Shown here: one piece after another, positions 61,383 through 64,000 of the stretch
Position numbering within the stretch: position 1 is the first letter of the stretch
How the letters are laid out: every line of letters starts with the position of its first letter
Assembly: GCF_001677435.1 (NCBI RefSeq)
Contig: NZ_CP016268.1
Coordinates: forward strand, 3,709,001 to 3,773,000
DNA length: 64,000 bases
From: Woeseia oceani
GTDB taxonomy: Bacteria; Pseudomonadota; Gammaproteobacteria; Steroidobacterales; Woeseiaceae
Reading direction: 5' to 3'
The notes under the pieces: generated by a model
The model's database searches: none
Seen by the model: the letters and a program-made list of their open reading frames with translations, nothing else
What the model was told of the DNA's origin: nothing
Translations under genes and position numbers: made by a program

Positions 61383-61973
61383 ATGTTCGCAAATCGATTC
61401 ACAGCGGTGGTCGATGCTTGCGTCTTGTTCAGCCCTTTAAAGCGCAATCTCATATTGTCACTCGCCGAGGCTGAACTGTTTCGGGTCCGCTGGTCTGAGC
61501 GGATACTTGATGAGACAGAGATTGCCACCGTCAGATACCTGACTGACAAAGGCTGTATCGATCCAGAAGAAAGAGCCAGGCGCGCAAGAACAATGATGAC
61601 CACAGCTTTTGATGACGCCAACGTCGTTGACTATGATGGAATTTCGCACGATATCGGGAAACTGCCCGATGAAAGAGATCGACATGTCATTGCCGCAGCG
61701 ATCAAGTGCCGAGCCGACATCATCGTTACCGACAACCTGAAAGACTTTCCAGGTACAGTTCTGGGGCGATACAACATCGAGGTGAAATCGGCGGACGAAT
61801 TTATCGCCGATACTATTGATCTCAATTCTTCGCTGTCAGTTTCAGCCATTCGGACAATGCGACAGCGACTAAACAGGCCTGAAAAAACTCCCGAGGCTCT
61901 GCTACTTGACCTGGAGGCGCTCGGTCTGACGTTGACCGTCGATCAACTGAGAGAATCGATAACTCTGGTTTGA
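61383..61973 (+). CDS. PIN-domain toxin (ribonuclease)
   Basis: The 196-aa product has the acidic PIN ligands: D11 (AVVDACVL), the Glu in SERILDETE, the Asp of LPDERDRHVIAAAIKC and the Asp of IIVTDNLKDFP. VapC-type toxins are Mg2+-dependent RNases that cleave tRNA or rRNA. This protein is longer than typical VapC (about 130-150 aa); its extra 50 C-terminal residues (NRPEKTPEALLLDLEALGLT) are helical and are common in the PIN group paired with excisionase-type antitoxins. It starts 3 bases after the antitoxin, so it is in the same transcript. Confidence 0.87.
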   Translation: MFANRFTAVVDACVLFSPLKRNLILSLAEAELFRVRWSERILDETEIATVRYLTDKGCIDPEERARRARTMMTTAFDDANVVDYDGISHDIGKLPDERDRHVIAAAIKCRADIIVTDNLKDFPGTVLGRYNIEVKSADEFIADTIDLNSSLSVSAIRTMRQRLNRPEKTPEALLLDLEALGLTLTVDQLRESITLV

Positions 61974-62001
61974 AACGATCGTCTTAGCTTTTCAGGCCGG
62001 A

Positions 62002-62035
62002 AACAACTCATAACCGTTCTTACAGCTGAGTTGTT
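62002..62035. repeat. Inverted repeat downstream of the PIN toxin
   Basis: AACAACTCA (62002-62010) and TGAGTTGTT (62027-62035) form a perfect 9-base-pair stem with a 16-base loop, 28 bases after the toxin stop. No T-run follows. It may be a weak terminator or a recombination scar. Confidence 0.6.
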
Positions 62036-62209
62036 AGTTGCAAGCCTCCAGTCAGAAATATCAAACCTCCCTTCTTACGTTTCCGAAGCCCAGAGCATCA
62101 GAAAACGCAACTCCGATTGCTGCGCCAGTCAAATATTGTCGGGCGACACCGCGAGCACGACGGCCATCCTTAGGCATATCGAATCTCTCTTCCGACAATA
62201 TCTCGACGG

Positions 62210-62635
62210 CTAGGACTCAGCCAAAGTTCCTCGGCCATCTTCATACGCCTCAGCGAGCATATGTTGTGCATCTGCGCCTCCTGGGTCGGCAGCCATCCTC
62301 AAATACTGGAATGCATCCTCGTCAGTCGCGGGTTCGCGTTTGGTTCGCAGCAACATCGCGAGATTTGTTTGACAGGAAACGTCCCCAGCATCTGCACCAA
62401 TCCGAAGCCAGTAGATCTCCTTGCCCTGATCACCCCGGACGAACCCGTAGTAATTGGCCAGTTCCTGCGCTGCTTCGCAGTTACGCTCGTTGGCATTGCG
62501 CTCCAACTCAGAGATTTCAGCCCTACTCAATGCTAATGATTGGTTACCCATCACTGGTGGGCTCGCGCCTTGACAGCCGGCCAAGAACACAAGCATCAGC
62601 ACAGCTAAAATCGGGGTACTTCTACGGCAGCTCAT
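62210..62635 (-). CDS. Sel1-repeat lipoprotein, candidate immunity protein
   Basis: The 141-aa protein has a lipobox (LMLVFLAGC, Cys21) and Sel1-like repeats: AAQELANYYGFVRGDQGK followed by EIYWLRIGADAGDVSCQTNL, and AFQYLRMAADPGGADAQHML followed by AEAYEDG. Its ATG overlaps the stop of the Rhs-tip gene by 4 bases (ATGA), so the two are coupled. Sel1-repeat proteins are frequent immunity or accessory partners of polymorphic toxins, and a toxin-immunity pairing is the natural reading of this tight overlap. The immunity role is inferred. A lipoprotein location would suit a toxin acting in the periplasm. Confidence 0.8.
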   Translation of the reverse strand: MSCRRSTPILAVLMLVFLAGCQGASPPVMGNQSLALSRAEISELERNANERNCEAAQELANYYGFVRGDQGKEIYWLRIGADAGDVSCQTNLAMLLRTKREPATDEDAFQYLRMAADPGGADAQHMLAEAYEDGRGTLAES

Positions 62636-63294
62636 CGCGGCTGGTACTCAACGAATTCACCGAGGTTTTTTGGATCTGGCAACGTATTGGATAGGTCAAA
62701 CTCGTTTTCTGGGTTCACTGAGCTGGGAAGAGGGTCCGCAATAGTAATGTCTACATTCGAATCAATGATGATGAACTTGTTTGGCCCTTCAACGGGAATA
62801 CCAAGCTCGTCCGCGAGGCGCTGCGCAAGAGACTCCTCGCCTCTACCAACGTTGCAAGACAATAACGTAACTTTCTTAGCGTCATTGAACTCTTCCAAGT
62901 TTCGAATCAAATCAGCAAGTCGCCGCGCATCGAGGTACTGAGAAAACCTGCGAACCATTAGGTTCTCGTTCCCGTGGCCCGCAACAGAAATAACGCCAGC
63001 AGGAGGATCTGGGATTCTCTGAGAATTGTGGTAGATCTGCTCGTTTCTTGGAAAGTAGTTGAAAGTCGGCTCTAGACCAAAAGGATCGAAGTACATCGTA
63101 GGCATATTTCCGACGTACGCATACGTGTTGAGCCCAGCATTCAAGCCGATTGGATCAGAGTCGAGATAGCGCCCCGTCGACGGGTCATAAGTTCTAAAGT
63201 AGTTGTAAAGAACTCGGCCGTACGACGATTGGCGACTACGTATGTGATTTCTCCAACGCAGTCCGCGGCTTAGGTTGTTGCCGCGCCGACGCAT
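62632..63294 (-). CDS. Orphan Rhs C-terminal tip (truncated Rhs core plus putative caspase-like domain)
   Basis: The frame from the ATG at 63294 gives 220 aa; a TTG start at 63411 is also open. Only the end of the Rhs core remains: YNYFRTYDPSTGRYL, then DSDPIGLNAGLNTYAYVGN and MYFDPFGL, the conserved core signature after which Rhs toxins change. About 150 residues of tip domain follow. They contain VISVAGHGNENL (His codon at 62974-62976) and VTLLSCNVGRGEESLAQRLA (Cys codon at 62854-62856). A GHG followed by a strand ending in S-C, then a helix and LG-x-P-V, resembles the His-Cys dyad of clan CD (caspase/C80-like) peptidases. The residues before about 63240 do not look Rhs-like, so the gene has lost its 5' part. 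No ribosome binding site is clear. Confidence 0.75.
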   Translation of the reverse strand: MRRRGNNLSRGLRWRNHIRSRQSSYGRVLYNYFRTYDPSTGRYLDSDPIGLNAGLNTYAYVGNMPTMYFDPFGLEPTFNYFPRNEQIYHNSQRIPDPPAGVISVAGHGNENLMVRRFSQYLDARRLADLIRNLEEFNDAKKVTLLSCNVGRGEESLAQRLADELGIPVEGPNKFIIIDSNVDITIADPLPSSVNPENEFDLSNTLPDPKNLGEFVEYQPR

Positions 63295-63314
63295 CCAGCG
63301 CGCAACAACTTTTT
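63274..63314 (+). terminator. Terminator-like hairpin on the plus strand
   Basis: GTTGTTGCCGCG (63274-63285) and CGCGCAACAAC (63299-63309) pair with one bulged C and are followed by TTTTT. No plus-strand gene ends just before it, so it may be a remnant. It lies inside the open frame of the Rhs tip, in the part that does not resemble Rhs. Confidence 0.4.
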
Positions 63315-63349
63315 GGCCCTGATGCGACTTTTCGCTTAACAGGATAGGA

Positions 63350-63662
63350 TCAGGCGTCGCTGATCTGGTCGAGCAACGGCTCCAGGAGCCGCCGGCCGTG
63401 AACGACGGCAACGACGAGGATTTCGTTGCCCTGGATGCGATAGATGAGCCGGTAGCTGTAAGATGAAGCGCTCGCGGATCGTGTCGTCGTCGAGCTCGGG
63501 CACGATGCGCCCGGCGTTCGGGAAGGTCGCGAGGTTTCGCGCCGCCTCGAGAAGCTTGCTGACCACGGCGCTCGTGTAGGCCGGCGAGTCGCAGTAGATG
63601 TACTCGGTGATGGCATCGACGTCATCGAGGGCCGCGGGCGACCAGCTTACGCGGACGTCCAT
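63350..63662 (-). pseudogene. ParE/RelE-type toxin, frameshifted
   Basis: From the ATG at 63662 the frame reads MDVRVSWSPAALDDVDAITE, then YIYCDSPAYTSAVVSKLLEA and PNAGRIVPELDDDTIRERFI, the first two-thirds of a ParE toxin. It then loses homology. In the next frame the expected end appears: YRLIYRIQGNEILVVAVVHG followed by RRLLEPLLDQISDA, ending at 63350. One extra base near 63460-63461 (an A in AA on the plus strand) accounts for the break. Removing it restores ERFIYSYRLIYRI without a gap. The intact protein would have about 103 aa, the family length. It is either a real inactivating mutation or a sequencing or assembly error. The start overlaps the antitoxin gene by 16 bases. Confidence 0.85.
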
Positions 63663-63835
63663 TTGGCGAGTCGCTGCTCGGCCTCGTCCTGCGACACGCT
63701 GCCCTGTTCCTCGGCCACGGCGATGCCGTGCTGCACCTTCTCGATGACGTACAGGTGATACTGGACGTCCTCCAGGCTGCAGTCGTCCGTGAGCTTGTCG
63801 AGCAAGGCCTGCACTTCCTGTTTTGTGGCACTCAT
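63647..63835 (-). CDS. Antitoxin of the ParE-type module
   Basis: The ATG at 63835 is preceded by GGAGG at a good distance and gives 62 aa; a longer in-frame start at 63877 is unnecessary. The sequence MSATKQEVQALLDKLTDDCS, LEDVQYHLYVIEKVQHGIAV and EEQGSVSQDEAEQRLAKW is that of small acidic helical antitoxins of RelE/ParE-type toxins (addiction-module component group). It lies before the toxin and overlaps its start by 16 bases, the standard order. It should remain functional even if the toxin is broken. I could not select a promoter in the 165 bases upstream with confidence. Confidence 0.85.
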   Translation of the reverse strand: MSATKQEVQALLDKLTDDCSLEDVQYHLYVIEKVQHGIAVAEEQGSVSQDEAEQRLAKWTSA

Positions 63836-64000
63836 CGCGCTGCCTCCGTGGTCGTGAGCGTCGATTGATTGTACCAACGGCGTTCACCTTTAGCTGCCGC
63901 CCTTTTGTCCCTTTTTGTGCATGGAGGATGCTGCGGCGGGCCGCCGTTAACGCCGATTGCGTATAACGTGGGCATTATGTTCGGTGGTTGCTTGTAAGCC

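Noticed and set aside
63274-63309. Integron attC site in the accessory region
   Set aside because: The inverted repeats here and at 62002-62035 do not have the RYYYAAC ... GTTRRRY order of attC sites, and the genes around them point in different directions.

Overview
The window is GC-rich bacterial chromosome (GC in the high fifties by eye), almost fully coding, with short intergenic gaps. It looks like a free-living gammaproteobacterium: ttcA, a YdbH/YdbL pair, an OmpA protein with thrombospondin type 3 repeats, an AcrAB-type pump under an AcrR-like operator, biosynthetic arginine decarboxylase and a DUF6491 lipoprotein all fit. A Woeseiales or Chromatiales-like lineage is a guess from gene content only. 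No rRNA, tRNA, CRISPR array or insertion sequence was recognised.

Layout. 0-11.4 kb: a partial Bax-like glucosaminidase, a large Asp-box (BNR/VPS10-like) secreted protein, a lipoprotein of the endonuclease/exonuclease/phosphatase fold, a Rieske oxygenase, a PYROXD2-like flavoprotein, and an MFS transporter overlapping a CocE-type hydrolase. 11.6-14.4 kb: ttcA, a TSP3-OmpA protein with a clear terminator, and a small lipoprotein. 14.6-21.9 kb: a locus that reads as murein-peptide recycling: DUF819 membrane protein, NlpC/P60 hydrolase, L-Ala-D/L-Glu epimerase, RpiR/MurR-type regulator, periplasmic amidohydrolase and MFS transporter. 22-23.8 kb: LysR regulator and a small TPR protein. 24-29 kb: a polyamine operon in which arginine goes to agmatine (SpeA), N-carbamoylputrescine (AguA) and putrescine (AguB), with a deoxyhypusine-synthase-like protein between aguA and speA. 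A Tat-exported flavin amine oxidase follows. 30.7-35.7 kb: TetR regulator, photolyase, a second DUF819 protein, an OsmY-like BON protein and a DUF7009 protein.

35.9-45.9 kb: a GAF/multi-PAS histidine kinase translationally coupled to a NarL-type regulator, then a tripartite RND efflux operon divergent from its TetR repressor, with a visible operator lying in the promoter spacer. 46.4-60.6 kb: a BaiN-like flavoprotein, an AI-2E family transporter, a tightly overlapped amidoligase / class I amidotransferase / YqaA operon, YdbL-YdbH, DUF3096, YjdM, an NTP/NDP-exchanger-like protein, a ferritin-like di-iron protein, a DUF6491 lipoprotein and an ABC exporter.

60.8-64 kb looks like acquired DNA: a PIN toxin with its antitoxin and a near-consensus promoter, an orphan Rhs C-terminal tip with a possible His/Cys protease dyad overlapped by a Sel1-repeat lipoprotein (candidate immunity), and a ParE-type module whose toxin gene carries a single-base frameshift.

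The less familiar units are the amidoligase operon, the Rhs tip pair and the murein-peptide locus that uses DUF819 as its candidate importer.
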